From CAVPDA01 sp963702495 (GTDB taxonomy: Bacteria; Pseudomonadota; Gammaproteobacteria; Burkholderiales; Rhodocyclaceae): a stretch of DNA of 64,000 nt. Both the position numbers and the translations under genes were made by a program. This document shows positions 53,098-62,195 of this stretch, piece by piece. Where the stretch lies: positions 434,001 through 498,000 of the forward strand of contig CAVPDA010000003.1 in the NCBI GenBank assembly GCA_963702495.1, read 5' to 3'. Within the stretch, counting starts at the first letter, position 1. Every line of letters begins with the position of its first letter. Below the pieces are notes generated by a model. That model saw nothing but the letters and a program-made list of their open reading frames with translations. It ran no database searches and was not told the DNA's origin.

Positions 53098-54329
53098 CGG
53101 GCGGCCTCGCGCTTGTGCGGCGCGGGAAACACCAGGCGCACGCGTGCCCCGCCCTGCGCCAGGTTCGCGATCTCGATGCGTCCGCCGAGGCGCTCGGCGC
53201 GCTCGCGCATGATGGACAGCCCGAGGTGCTGGCGCAGTCCGGGATGCTCGTCAAAGCTGCCGAGAGGGTTGCCCACGGCGAAGAAGCCGGAGCCGTTGTC
53301 GTCCACCGTCACCTCGTAGAACTTGCCGCGCTGCTCCAGGGTCAGCGTGACCTGGCTCGCGCCGGAGTGGCGCGTGACGTTGGCCAGCGCCTCCTGGATG
53401 ATGTAAAAAACCTGGACCTCGTGATCCACCGACAGACTGAGGTCGGTGAGATGATTGCAGTACTCGATGGTGATGCCGGTGCGGTCGTGGAACTCGTCGG
53501 CCAGGTTCTCCAGGGCATGCAGCAGTCCGAGCGGATCCATGCGCTTGCGAAACTGCGACAGCAGTTCGCGCAGCCCCGAGTAGGCGTCATCGAGGGCGCT
53601 CTTGACGTCGAGCGCGTACTTGCAGGCGCGGTCGTTGTCGCCGTCCGTGATCGCGTCCTGCATCAGCGCCATGCGCATCTTCATGTAGGCCAGGGTCTGG
53701 GCGAGGGAATCGTGCACCTCGTTCGCCATCATCTGGCGCTCGTTCATCATGGCGATGCGCACGGTTTCCCGCTCCAGGCGCGCGTTCTCCAATGCCATGC
53801 CGAGATGTTCGCTGATGGTGCGGAACAGCAGCGCCAGTTCGTCGGGCACGTCCTGGCGTTCGCGCAGATAGAGGTTGTAGACCCCCAGCATCTTGCCGCG
53901 GAACTGCAGCGGCACCACCACCATCGCGCGGCAGTCCTCCCGGAAAAAACTGAGCCCGGTATGCTCTGCGCATATCTTGACATCTACCGCGCGCAGGATG
54001 TGGTCCTTGCGCATGGCGTTGCCGCAGTGGGTGCAGTCGAGGCCGACGAGATTCTCGCGCTCGATGGCGTCGGGCGGCAATCCGAGGGAGCCGATCAGGC
54101 GCAGGTGCGTGCCATCGGTGGTGATCACGCGAACCGCGCCCGCCGAGGCGCCGGCAAGCCGGATCATGGTGGCGAGGAAGCGTTGCAGCAACCCCTCGAC
54201 ATCGGTATCGGTGGCGAGGCTGGCCGTGACCTCGGACAGAATGTTGAGCGCCTGCAGCTTGTAACCGCCATCCTCCCGCCCTGGTCCGCCATGGACCGGC
54301 CCCTGAATGTTGCGTATCTCCAACGTCAT
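53094..54329 (-). CDS. NarX-like GAF-histidine kinase
   Basis: About 411 residues from ATG 54329; the ribosome site GGAGG abuts that ATG, so TTG 54323 with a 6-base spacing is an equal option. A GAF sensor (about 50-170) is followed by a HisKA_3-type kinase with phospho-histidine in NEVHDSLAQTLAYMKMR (His206) and an ATPase domain (VDDNGSGF, HLGLSIMRERAERLGG). The GAF contains four cysteines (CTHCGNAMRKDHIL, ICAEH, EDCRAM), a pattern that may bind a metal or sense redox. Its response regulator is the adjacent gene. No transmembrane segment is seen, so it senses an internal signal. Confidence 0.9.
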   Translation of the reverse strand: MTLEIRNIQGPVHGGPGREDGGYKLQALNILSEVTASLATDTDVEGLLQRFLATMIRLAGASAGAVRVITTDGTHLRLIGSLGLPPDAIERENLVGLDCTHCGNAMRKDHILRAVDVKICAEHTGLSFFREDCRAMVVVPLQFRGKMLGVYNLYLRERQDVPDELALLFRTISEHLGMALENARLERETVRIAMMNERQMMANEVHDSLAQTLAYMKMRMALMQDAITDGDNDRACKYALDVKSALDDAYSGLRELLSQFRKRMDPLGLLHALENLADEFHDRTGITIEYCNHLTDLSLSVDHEVQVFYIIQEALANVTRHSGASQVTLTLEQRGKFYEVTVDDNGSGFFAVGNPLGSFDEHPGLRQHLGLSIMRERAERLGGRIEIANLAQGGARVRLVFPAPHKREAAR

Positions 54330-54441
54330 CCTCCGTATCGCCTTCGACAACCTGCGCCGGCATGGGTTGCGCCGGGTCCGACGCGCACGCATCGAACCTG
54401 GTCCCGGCGCTCACCCGTGCGCCCGGTTGCGTATCCCGCCG

Positions 54442-54999
54442 TCAGTAGCTCCCTGAGCCGACGCCGACCTGCTGCGCCCAGAACAATCCGGAGATGGTCT
54501 TGCCGTCGGTGATGCGGCCGTCCCGCACCGCCGCCACTGCCTCCTCCAGCGTAAGTTCGACCACCTCGATGAACTCCTCGTGGTCCCGGGCGTGGCCGAC
54601 GTGTACCAAGCCACGCGCCAGGAAGAATTCGATGCGTTCGTCGGCGTAGCCGATGCAAGGATGCATGGTGCCCAGATGCCGCCATTCGCCCGCCTCGTAG
54701 CCGGTCTCTTCGCGCAGTTCACGCCGCGCGCAGTCCAAAATGTCTTCGCCGGCATCGATCTTGCCGGCCGGCAGTTCCAGCATCACGCGCTGCAGCGGAT
54801 AGCGGAACTGCCGCTCGAACAGGATCTTGCCCGATTCGAGCGTGGCGATCGCCGCCACCGCCCCCGGATGCCGGATGTATTCCCGCGTCGTTTCCGACCC
54901 GTCCGGCAGACGCACCCGGTCGGAGCGGACCTTGAGCAGACGCCCGTCGAATACGAGCCGGCTGTCGAGGGTGGATTCCTTCAGATGGTCGTCGGACAT
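54442..54999 (-). CDS. Nudix hydrolase (ADP-ribose pyrophosphatase type)
   Basis: 185 residues. The Nudix box spans GKIDAGEDILDCARRE followed by LREETGY. The N-terminal LRFDG-like LVFDGRLLKVRSDRV and a central HPGAVAAIATLESG support the ADP-sugar pyrophosphatase subclass. It probably clears ADP-ribose or related nucleotide sugars. It is divergent from the 151-residue gene at 55091. Confidence 0.93.
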   Translation of the reverse strand: MSDDHLKESTLDSRLVFDGRLLKVRSDRVRLPDGSETTREYIRHPGAVAAIATLESGKILFERQFRYPLQRVMLELPAGKIDAGEDILDCARRELREETGYEAGEWRHLGTMHPCIGYADERIEFFLARGLVHVGHARDHEEFIEVVELTLEEAVAAVRDGRITDGKTISGLFWAQQVGVGSGSY

Positions 55000-55090
55000 A
55001 GAAGCGAATGATGCGTTTATCGACCGGGCGAATGAACTTTTCCGCCCACGAGAAATCTATATTAGTCCTTACTGATACACGGAGACAAGC

Positions 55091-55546
55091 ATGTCCGCAC
55101 TGATTCCCGGCTTTCCTCACGACGGCGTGGTGACCGTTAACCGCGTCCTGCTCAGGCCCGAGTATAGCGTTGACGATCTGCAGGAGCGGGTCGCCATGCT
55201 GTGCGAAAACGTGAAGACCTACCACTCCGACACCGGCTTCGTCGGCGGCTTCGTGATGCTCAACGCCGGCCAGGTGTCCAACGAGGGCTCCACCGCCGGC
55301 CAGGCAGTGGCCAGCCCGGCCAGGGAGCGCGAGGCCCTCATCGTCACCTTCTGGCGTTCCTTCGAGGACCATGAGTCTTCGCATCGCAGCCCCACCTTCC
55401 AGCCTCTGTTCCAGGACGTGCTGGCGCTGTGCGAAAACGGCAATGAGGAAATCGCCTACAACATGCTGTGGTCCGGGCGCAGCTACGACGCGGAAGAGGC
55501 GCGGCAGGCACGCGCCGCCAAGGAACGCTATCTCAAGGCAGCCTGA
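55091..55546 (+). CDS. Conserved hypothetical protein
   Basis: 151 residues from ATG 55091 with GGAGA upstream. Acidic and soluble, with SALIPGFPHDGVVTVNRVLLRP at the start, AMLCENVKTYHSDTGFVGGF and a C-terminal WSGRSYDAEEARQARAAKERY helix. Antibiotic-biosynthesis-monooxygenase-like small folds have this length, but no motif secures that. It lies between the Nudix gene and the nuo operon and ends before a terminator. Confidence 0.6.
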   Translation: MSALIPGFPHDGVVTVNRVLLRPEYSVDDLQERVAMLCENVKTYHSDTGFVGGFVMLNAGQVSNEGSTAGQAVASPAREREALIVTFWRSFEDHESSHRSPTFQPLFQDVLALCENGNEEIAYNMLWSGRSYDAEEARQARAAKERYLKAA

Positions 55547-55561
55547 GCGACCCGCCAAACG

Positions 55562-55586
55562 AAAGGCGGGCCGCCGGCCCGCCTTT
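55562..55586. terminator. Bidirectional rho-independent terminator
   Basis: A symmetric palindrome of AAAGGCGGGCC and GGCCCGCCTTT around three bases, with A and T runs on both sides. It lies between the convergent 151-residue gene (plus) and nuoN (minus) and can serve both. Confidence 0.85.
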
Positions 55587-55607
55587 CCTGCGCGCAATCC
55601 GCGCCGG

Positions 55608-57182
55608 TCAGAGGGAACGCAGCAGCGCGAAGGCGCATAGCGACATCAGCGCCTGGGGCATGATGCCGAGGCCGGCGATGGCGAGACCATTGGCGGAGAT
55701 CAGCACACGCATGTCGAGGCTCGCCTCGATCGGTGCGGCATCGAGCGGCTCGTCGAAGTACATCAGCTTCACCACCCGCAAGTAGTAGAAGGCCCCGATC
55801 AGCGAGAAGAACACGGCGAACACGGCAAGCCAGATGTAGTTCGCCGCGACCACCGCCTGCAGCACCGAGAACTTGGCGAAGAAGCCGATGAAGAACGGTA
55901 CGCCGGCCATCGAGAACATCACCATCATCATCATGGCGGCGAACCACGGGCTCTTCTTGTTCAATCCCTTGTAGTCGTCCAGGTTCTCCGCCTCGAAGCC
56001 GGCGCGCGACATCAGCAGCACCATGCCGAACGAGGCCAGGCTCATGATGACGTAGGCCACGGCATAGAACATCGCCGAACTGTAGGCGTTGATCATCAGG
56101 TGCCGGTCGCCCCCGCTCAGCACGCCCGAGAGCATCCCCAGCAGCATGAAGCCCATATGGGAGATGGCCGAATAGGCCAGCATGCGCTTGATGTTGGTCT
56201 GGGCGATGGCCGCCAGATTGCCCAGCGCAATCGACAGCACCGACAGGATCATCAGCATGCTCTGCCAGTGCTCGACGAGATCCAGCAGCCCGCCGACCAG
56301 CAGGCGCACCAGCATGGCGAACGCTGCGATCTTGGGTGCGGCACCGATGAACAGCGTCACCGCGGTCGGCGCACCGTGATACACATCGGGGATCCACATG
56401 TGGAACGGAACCACACCCAGCTTGAACGCCAGTCCCGCCACCAGGAACACGAGCCCGAACACGAGCACGGTCTTGGCGACCGCCGCATCGTGGTACAGCA
56501 CCTGCGCCACGGCCGCGATTTCCAGCGAACCGGTGGCGCCGTAGATCATCGACATGCCGTACAGCAGCAGGCCGGAGGCGAGCGCACCCAGCACGAAATA
56601 CTTCATCGCCGCTTCCGTCGCCTGCGTCGATTCGCGATCCATGGCCACCATGGCATAGAGCGACAGGGACAGCAGTTCCAGCCCCAGGTAGATGGTGAGG
56701 AAGTGGTTGGAGGAGATCATTACCATCATGCCCAGCGTGGCGAACAGCGCCAGCAGGTAGAACTCCCCCTTCTCCAGGTTGCGCGCCTGGAGGTAGGCGC
56801 GGCCATACACCATGGAGAGCAGGACGGCGAGATAGACGACCAGCTTGAGAAAATCGCCGAACAGATCGTCCACATACATGTTGCTGAAGGTCAGCACCAC
56901 GCCGTCCACCGCCAGCGGGGACAGGGATTGATAGAGGCCGACGGCCAGCGGGTGGCCGATCAGAGGAATCTTGTCGATCAATCCGCTCAGCGTCGCCAGC
57001 AGGGTGACGCTGGTCACCACCGTGATCACCGCGCAACCGGCCAATGTGACCTGGGTGAGGAAATAGGCGAGCCAGCGCCGTGTCGTGCCGAAGAACAGGT
57101 CCGCCAGCAGCACGACGCACGCCATGATCAGGATGAATATCTCCGCCGCGGCGGGGTAGAGGTCGGGCATGACGAAATTCAT
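55608..57182 (-). CDS. nuoN: NADH-quinone oxidoreductase subunit N
   Basis: 524 residues from ATG 57182. One of the three antiporter-like proton-pumping subunits of Complex I in the inner membrane. About 14 helices (for example AEIFILIMACVVLLADLFFG at the start, FFAKFSVLQAVVAAN); conserved membrane lysine/glutamate residues are in SKM-like MLVRLL and FKLGVVPFHMW. Last gene of the nuo operon on the minus strand. Confidence 0.96.
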   Translation of the reverse strand: MNFVMPDLYPAAAEIFILIMACVVLLADLFFGTTRRWLAYFLTQVTLAGCAVITVVTSVTLLATLSGLIDKIPLIGHPLAVGLYQSLSPLAVDGVVLTFSNMYVDDLFGDFLKLVVYLAVLLSMVYGRAYLQARNLEKGEFYLLALFATLGMMVMISSNHFLTIYLGLELLSLSLYAMVAMDRESTQATEAAMKYFVLGALASGLLLYGMSMIYGATGSLEIAAVAQVLYHDAAVAKTVLVFGLVFLVAGLAFKLGVVPFHMWIPDVYHGAPTAVTLFIGAAPKIAAFAMLVRLLVGGLLDLVEHWQSMLMILSVLSIALGNLAAIAQTNIKRMLAYSAISHMGFMLLGMLSGVLSGGDRHLMINAYSSAMFYAVAYVIMSLASFGMVLLMSRAGFEAENLDDYKGLNKKSPWFAAMMMMVMFSMAGVPFFIGFFAKFSVLQAVVAANYIWLAVFAVFFSLIGAFYYLRVVKLMYFDEPLDAAPIEASLDMRVLISANGLAIAGLGIMPQALMSLCAFALLRSL

Positions 57183-57199
57183 GATTGATCCATCGGAGA

Positions 57200-58681
57200 T
57201 CACAGCTTGCCCGCGGCCACGTGCTTCAGCAGGTCGTTCACCGAGGCGTGCATGACTTCGGTGAACGGCTGCGGATAGAGTCCCATGCCCAGCACGCACA
57301 GGGCGAGGATGAGCAGGAACGCGAATTCACGGCTGTTGATGTCGGTCAGTTGCGCCACATGGTCGTTGGCGACAGCACCGAACACCACCCGCTTGTACAT
57401 CCAGAGCGTGTAGGCGGCGCCGAGGATCAGGGTGGTGGCGGCTGCGAAGCCGACCCAGAAGTTGAACTTGATCGCCCCCAGAATCACCATGAACTCGCCG
57501 ACGAAGCCCGAGGTCGCCGGCAGACCGGAGTTGGCCATCGCGAACAGCATGAAGAAGGCGGCGAACTTCGGCATCGAGTTCGCCACGCCGCCGTAGTCGG
57601 CGATCTGGCGCGAGTGCATGCGGTCGTACATGACGCCGACACAGAGGAACATCGCGCCCGAGACGAAGCCGTGGGAGATCATCTGGATCAGCGCCCCCTC
57701 CAGACCGAGGGGATTGAAGATGAAGAAGCCGAGCGTCACGAACCCCATGTGGGAAATCGAGGAATAGGCGATGAGCTTCTTCATGTCGGTCTGCACCAGC
57801 GCCACGAAGCCGATGTAGACGACCGCGATCAGCGACAGGGTGATGACCAGCGGCGCCAGGGCGTGACTCGCATCGGGCACGATGGGCAGCGAGAAGCGCA
57901 CGAAACCGTACGCTCCCAGCTTCAGGGTGATCGCCGCCAGCACCACGGAGCCGCCGGTCGGCGCCTCGACGTGGGCATCGGGCAGCCAGGTGTGCACCGG
58001 CCACATCGGCACCTTGACCGCGAAGGCGATCATGAAGGCGAGGAACAGCAGGATCTGCGCCTGCATGCCGATCTTCAGGTTGTGCCAGTCGAGGATGTTG
58101 AAGCTGCCCTTCGATTCGGTGAACAGGTAGAGCAGCGCGATCAGCAGCAGCAGCGACCCGACCAGGGTGTAGAGGAAGAACTTGAGCGCCGCGTACACCC
58201 GGTTCGGTCCGCCCCAGACGCCGATGACGAGGTAGAGCGGGATCAGGGACGCTTCGAAGAAGACATAAAACAGCACCGCGTCGAGCGAGGAGAAGATGCC
58301 GTTCATGAGGCCGGACATGATGAGGAAGGCCGCCATGTACTGCGCCGTCTTCTCCCGGATCACCTCCCAGCCGGCAATGACCACGATCACCGTGATGAAG
58401 CTGTTGAGCAGCACGAACCACAGCGAGATGCCGTCCACGCCGAGGTAGTAATTGACGTTGAAGCGCGGAATCCACGACGCCATCTCGACGAACTGCATGT
58501 GGCTGGTCGCGGTATCGAAATGGGCGTAGAGCGGCAGGGTGACGAGGAAACCGAGTATCGCCGCGATCAGGGCGATGGCGCGGGCGCGCGGCGCATTGCG
58601 CTCGGCGCCGGTCGCAAGCACCAGCAAGCCCCCCAGGATGGGCAGCCAGATCGCGATACTGAGCAGTGGGTAATCCGTCAT
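57200..58681 (-). CDS. nuoM: NADH-quinone oxidoreductase subunit M
   Basis: 493 residues, antiporter-like proton-pumping subunit. Conserved segments are LGVDGISLWFVLLNSFITV, FEASLIPLYLVIGVWGG (Glu of the proton path), AFMIAFAVKVPMWPVHTWLPDAHVEAP and SSISHMGFV. Standard length. It lies 17 bases from nuoN. Confidence 0.97.
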   Translation of the reverse strand: MTDYPLLSIAIWLPILGGLLVLATGAERNAPRARAIALIAAILGFLVTLPLYAHFDTATSHMQFVEMASWIPRFNVNYYLGVDGISLWFVLLNSFITVIVVIAGWEVIREKTAQYMAAFLIMSGLMNGIFSSLDAVLFYVFFEASLIPLYLVIGVWGGPNRVYAALKFFLYTLVGSLLLLIALLYLFTESKGSFNILDWHNLKIGMQAQILLFLAFMIAFAVKVPMWPVHTWLPDAHVEAPTGGSVVLAAITLKLGAYGFVRFSLPIVPDASHALAPLVITLSLIAVVYIGFVALVQTDMKKLIAYSSISHMGFVTLGFFIFNPLGLEGALIQMISHGFVSGAMFLCVGVMYDRMHSRQIADYGGVANSMPKFAAFFMLFAMANSGLPATSGFVGEFMVILGAIKFNFWVGFAAATTLILGAAYTLWMYKRVVFGAVANDHVAQLTDINSREFAFLLILALCVLGMGLYPQPFTEVMHASVNDLLKHVAAGKL

Positions 58682-58726
58682 GTTATTTTCCGTCGCCCGC
58701 CCGTTCCCCGGTGGCGCTGCGATTCC

Positions 58727-60730
58727 TCATCCGCGGTTGAACCACAGCGTGAGCAGCACGAACACGCCGATGATCATCGAGAAGGCATACTGGTAGATGT
58801 AGCCCGACTGCAGCAGGCGCGAGAGCTGGGCGAACCATCCCACCACCTTGGCCGAGCCATTGACGATCCAGCCGTCGATCAGCATCTGGTCGCCGCCCTT
58901 CCACAGACCGCGCCCGAGCAGGCGCGACCCGCCGGCGAAGAACCAATCGTTGAAATCGTCGAAGCCGTACTTCTTCTCCAGGATCATCGCCGGCAGCGCC
59001 AGCGTGCTCTTGATCCTGGCCGGCAGTTCCGGCCGCACGATATAGAGGAACCACGCCAGCGCGGCGCCGGCCAAGGCGAGCCAGAACGGCGCCGCCGTCA
59101 CGCCGTGCGCGATCATGCCGAGCACGCCGTGGAACTCCTCGCCCAGTGTGGCCATCGCCGGATGGGCCGGATCGATGAAGATGGACTTCCCGAAATAGCT
59201 CCCGAACAGCATGGGGCCGATCAGCCAGCCGGCCGCGACCGAGGGAATGGCGAGCAGGATCAGGGGCAGCGTCACCACCAAGGGTGACTCATGGGGCTCC
59301 ACCGGGCCGTGGTGGCCGTGGTCATCATGGTGCGCTTCATCGTGGCCGTGACCGTGGTGCGTATGGCGGAAGCGCTCGGCGCCGTGGAAGGTCATGAACA
59401 CCAGGCGGAAGGAATAGAGGCCGCCGACGAACACGCCGAGCAGCACGCAGGCGTAGGCGAAACCGGCCCCGGGCGTGGTCGAGGCATGCACTGCCTCGAT
59501 GATCGTGTCCTTGGAGAAGAAGCCGGCGAACGGCGGGAACCCGGCATTGGCAAGGGCGCCGATGAGCACCGTCAGATAGGTGATGGGCATGTACTTGCGC
59601 AGCCCCCCCATCTTCGTCATGTCCTGCTCGTGGTGCAGGGCGATGATGACCGAACCGGCGCCGAGGAACAGCAACGCCTTGAAGAAGGCGTGGGTCATGA
59701 GGTGGAAGATCGCCGCCGAGTAGGCGGACGCGCCCAGCGCCACCGTCATGTACCCGAGCTGGGAAAGGGTGGAGTAGGCGACGACGCGCTTGATGTCGGT
59801 CTGCACGATGGCGATCAGCGCCATGAACAGGGCCGTGATGCCGCCGATGACGATGACGAACGACAGCGCCGCCTGGGACAGTTCGAACAGCGGCGACATG
59901 CGCGACACCATGAAGATGCCGGCGGTGACCATGGTCGCGGCGTGGATCAGGGCGGAGATCGGTGTCGGGCCTTCCATCGAATCGGGCAGCCAGACATGCA
60001 GCGGAAACTGCGCCGACTTGCCCATGGCGCCGACGAACAGGCCGATGCAGATGACCGTGATCAGCGTCCAGGGGTGGCCCGAGAACAACTCGATGTTGGT
60101 CGCCGCCAGATCCTTGCCCCGGGCGAATACCTCGGCATAGTCGAGGCTGCCGGCGTAGGCCGCGATCAGCCCGATGCCGATGAGGAAGCCGAAGTCGCCG
60201 ACGCGGTTGACCAGGAATGCCTTGAGGTTGGCGTAGATCGCCGTCGGCCGCGTGTACCAGAAGCCGATCAGGAGGTAGGAAACCAGGCCCACCGCCTCCC
60301 AGCCGAAGAACAGCTGGAGGAAGTTGTTGGCCATGACCAGCATCAGCATGGAGAACGTGAACAGCGCAATGTAGCTGAAGAAGCGCTGGTAGCCCGGATC
60401 GTCCGCCATGTAGCCGATGGTGTAGATATGCACCATGAGCGAAACGAAGTTCACCACGACCATCATGGTGACCGTGAGCTGGTCGATGAGGAAGCCCACT
60501 TCGAACTTGAGATTGCCGCTGGTGGCCCAGGTGTAGACGGCGCCGTTGAACACGTTGCCGGCGCGCACGTCGAGATAGATGAAGGCCGATGCGACGAGCG
60601 AGACGAACACGCCCAGGATCGTCACCCAGTGCGCGCCAGCACGGCCGATGGCCCTGCCGAAAAGCCCGGCGATCAGGGCTCCGGCGAGCGGGGCCAGGGG
60701 CACGACGAGATAGAGGGTCTTCATGTCCAT
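58727..60730 (-). CDS. nuoL: NADH-quinone oxidoreductase subunit L
   Basis: 667 residues, largest antiporter-like subunit with the lateral amphipathic helix at its C terminus. Conserved blocks: FLINQLTV-type FLIDQLTVTMMVVVNFVSL, FFGWEAVGLVSYLLIGFW, KSAQFPLHVWLPDSMEGPTP, LSQLGYMTVALG. An internal histidine-rich loop (HTHHGHGHDEAHHDDHGHHG) near residue 465 is longer than in many relatives and may bind metal. Standard order with nuoM and nuoK. Confidence 0.97.
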   Translation of the reverse strand: MDMKTLYLVVPLAPLAGALIAGLFGRAIGRAGAHWVTILGVFVSLVASAFIYLDVRAGNVFNGAVYTWATSGNLKFEVGFLIDQLTVTMMVVVNFVSLMVHIYTIGYMADDPGYQRFFSYIALFTFSMLMLVMANNFLQLFFGWEAVGLVSYLLIGFWYTRPTAIYANLKAFLVNRVGDFGFLIGIGLIAAYAGSLDYAEVFARGKDLAATNIELFSGHPWTLITVICIGLFVGAMGKSAQFPLHVWLPDSMEGPTPISALIHAATMVTAGIFMVSRMSPLFELSQAALSFVIVIGGITALFMALIAIVQTDIKRVVAYSTLSQLGYMTVALGASAYSAAIFHLMTHAFFKALLFLGAGSVIIALHHEQDMTKMGGLRKYMPITYLTVLIGALANAGFPPFAGFFSKDTIIEAVHASTTPGAGFAYACVLLGVFVGGLYSFRLVFMTFHGAERFRHTHHGHGHDEAHHDDHGHHGPVEPHESPLVVTLPLILLAIPSVAAGWLIGPMLFGSYFGKSIFIDPAHPAMATLGEEFHGVLGMIAHGVTAAPFWLALAGAALAWFLYIVRPELPARIKSTLALPAMILEKKYGFDDFNDWFFAGGSRLLGRGLWKGGDQMLIDGWIVNGSAKVVGWFAQLSRLLQSGYIYQYAFSMIIGVFVLLTLWFNRG

Positions 60731-60740
60731 GAGCGGCGCA

Positions 60741-61046
60741 TCAGCCTTTCAGGGCGTCCAGATCATCGACGTGGATAGTGTTCAGGTTCCTGAACAGCAC
60801 CATCAGGATTGCCAGGCCGATGGCCGATTCCGCCGCCGCGACGGTGAGGATGAAGAAGACGAAAATCTGCCCGGCCACATCGCCGAGGAAGTGGGAGAAG
60901 GCGACGAAGTTCATGTTCACCGCCAGCAGCATGAGTTCGATCGCCATCAGCAGAACGATCAGGTTCTTGCGATTGAGGAAGATGCCTACGACGCTGATCG
61001 CGAACAGAATCGCGCCGAGGACAAGGTAATGCGAGAGCGAGACCAC
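60741..61046 (-). CDS. nuoK: NADH-quinone oxidoreductase subunit K
   Basis: 101 residues, three membrane helices. It has the two conserved membrane glutamates (LLMAIELMLLAVNMNF, and AAAESAIGLAILM) that lie on the proton path. Lies 10 bases before nuoL. Confidence 0.96.
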   Translation of the reverse strand: MVSLSHYLVLGAILFAISVVGIFLNRKNLIVLLMAIELMLLAVNMNFVAFSHFLGDVAGQIFVFFILTVAAAESAIGLAILMVLFRNLNTIHVDDLDALKG

Positions 61047-61077
61047 TTTTCCTCCCTGAGCTTTCTGCGCCGGTCCG

Positions 61078-61680
61078 TTATTTCTTTTCCGCCGGCATCG
61101 ACACGAGTCGTACGCGGTCCTTTCGCTTCACCGCGACCTGCTGCGCCGGATCCAGATACTTGGTGTCCTTGCGGCGGCGCTGCGTGAGCGCGATAGCGGC
61201 GATGATCGCCACCAGCAGGATCACTGCGGCCAGTTCGAACGGGTAAACGTACTCGGTGTAGACCAGCCGCCCCAGTTCCTTGGTGTTGCTGTAGCCGACG
61301 GAAGGCGCCGGCGGCGGCGGAATCACGTCGCTGCCGAAGTAGCGCGCCCCCAGCACCACGATCATCTCCACCAGCATCAGTCCGCCGACGATCAGGCCGG
61401 GAACCAGATTGGCCCAGAAGCCCTCGCGCAGGCGTTCGAGGTTGATATCCAGCATCATGACCACGAACAGGAACAGCACCATCACGGCGCCGACATAGAC
61501 CAGCACCAGGGCGATGGCGAGGAATTCGGCGCGCAGCAGCAGCCACAGTCCGCCGGCGGTGAAGAAGGACAGTACCAGGAACAGCGCCGCGTGCACCGGG
61601 TTGCGCGCGGTGATGACGCGTATGCCGGCCACGACCAGGATCGCGGACAGGAAGTAGAAAACGAAGGTCTTGAATTCCAT
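61078..61680 (-). CDS. nuoJ: NADH-quinone oxidoreductase subunit J
   Basis: 200 residues from ATG 61680 (the open frame extends further upstream, overlapping nuoI in another frame). Five membrane helices with the family tyrosine-rich VLVYVGAVMVLFLFVVMML segment. A basic C-terminal tail is present. It lies 31 bases upstream of nuoK. Confidence 0.95.
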   Translation of the reverse strand: MEFKTFVFYFLSAILVVAGIRVITARNPVHAALFLVLSFFTAGGLWLLLRAEFLAIALVLVYVGAVMVLFLFVVMMLDINLERLREGFWANLVPGLIVGGLMLVEMIVVLGARYFGSDVIPPPPAPSVGYSNTKELGRLVYTEYVYPFELAAVILLVAIIAAIALTQRRRKDTKYLDPAQQVAVKRKDRVRLVSMPAEKK

Positions 61681-61697
61681 CTGGGTCTCGGCGCCGG

Positions 61698-62186
61698 CTA
61701 GCGGTACGGGGCGTCCGACTCGCGGTCGCGGGCGATCTGCTCCTCGTACTTGTCGCCCACCGCCAGCAGCATCTGCTTGGTGTAGTAGAGGTCGCCGCGC
61801 TTCTCCCCGTGATACTCGAGCACGCGCGTCTCGACGATCGCATCCACCGGGCACGCTTCTTCGCAAAAACCGCAGAAAATGCACTTCGTCAGATCGATGT
61901 CGTAGCGCGTGGTGCGGCGGGTTCCATCCTGGCGCTGCTCCGATTCGATAGTGATCGCCAGCGCCGGACACACCGCCTCGCACAGCTTGCAGGCGATGCA
62001 GCGCTCTTCGCCGTTCGGGTAGCGGCGCAGCGCGTGCAGGCCGCGGAAGCGCGGGCTGAGCGGCGTCTTCTCCTCCGGAAACTGCACCGTGATCTTGCGC
62101 GCGAAGAAGTGCCGGCCGGTCACCGCCATGCCCTTCACCAGCTCCTTGAGCATCAGGCTGCCGAACAGATCGCTCATCGAACCCAT
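61698..62186 (-). CDS. nuoI: NADH-quinone oxidoreductase subunit I
   Basis: 162 residues. Peripheral Fe-S subunit with two [4Fe-4S] sites: CIACKLCEAVCPALAI and CIFCGFCEEACPVDAI. These are clusters N6a and N6b that carry electrons to the quinone site. The N-terminal helix associates with the membrane. Confidence 0.97.
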   Translation of the reverse strand: MGSMSDLFGSLMLKELVKGMAVTGRHFFARKITVQFPEEKTPLSPRFRGLHALRRYPNGEERCIACKLCEAVCPALAITIESEQRQDGTRRTTRYDIDLTKCIFCGFCEEACPVDAIVETRVLEYHGEKRGDLYYTKQMLLAVGDKYEEQIARDRESDAPYR

Positions 62187-62195
62187 GTCAGCACC

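Noticed and set aside
57185..59287. A 700-residue plus-strand frame over nuoM and nuoL
   Set aside because: Antisense shadow rich in His, Gln, Arg and Glu; the minus-strand nuo genes fit standard families and order.
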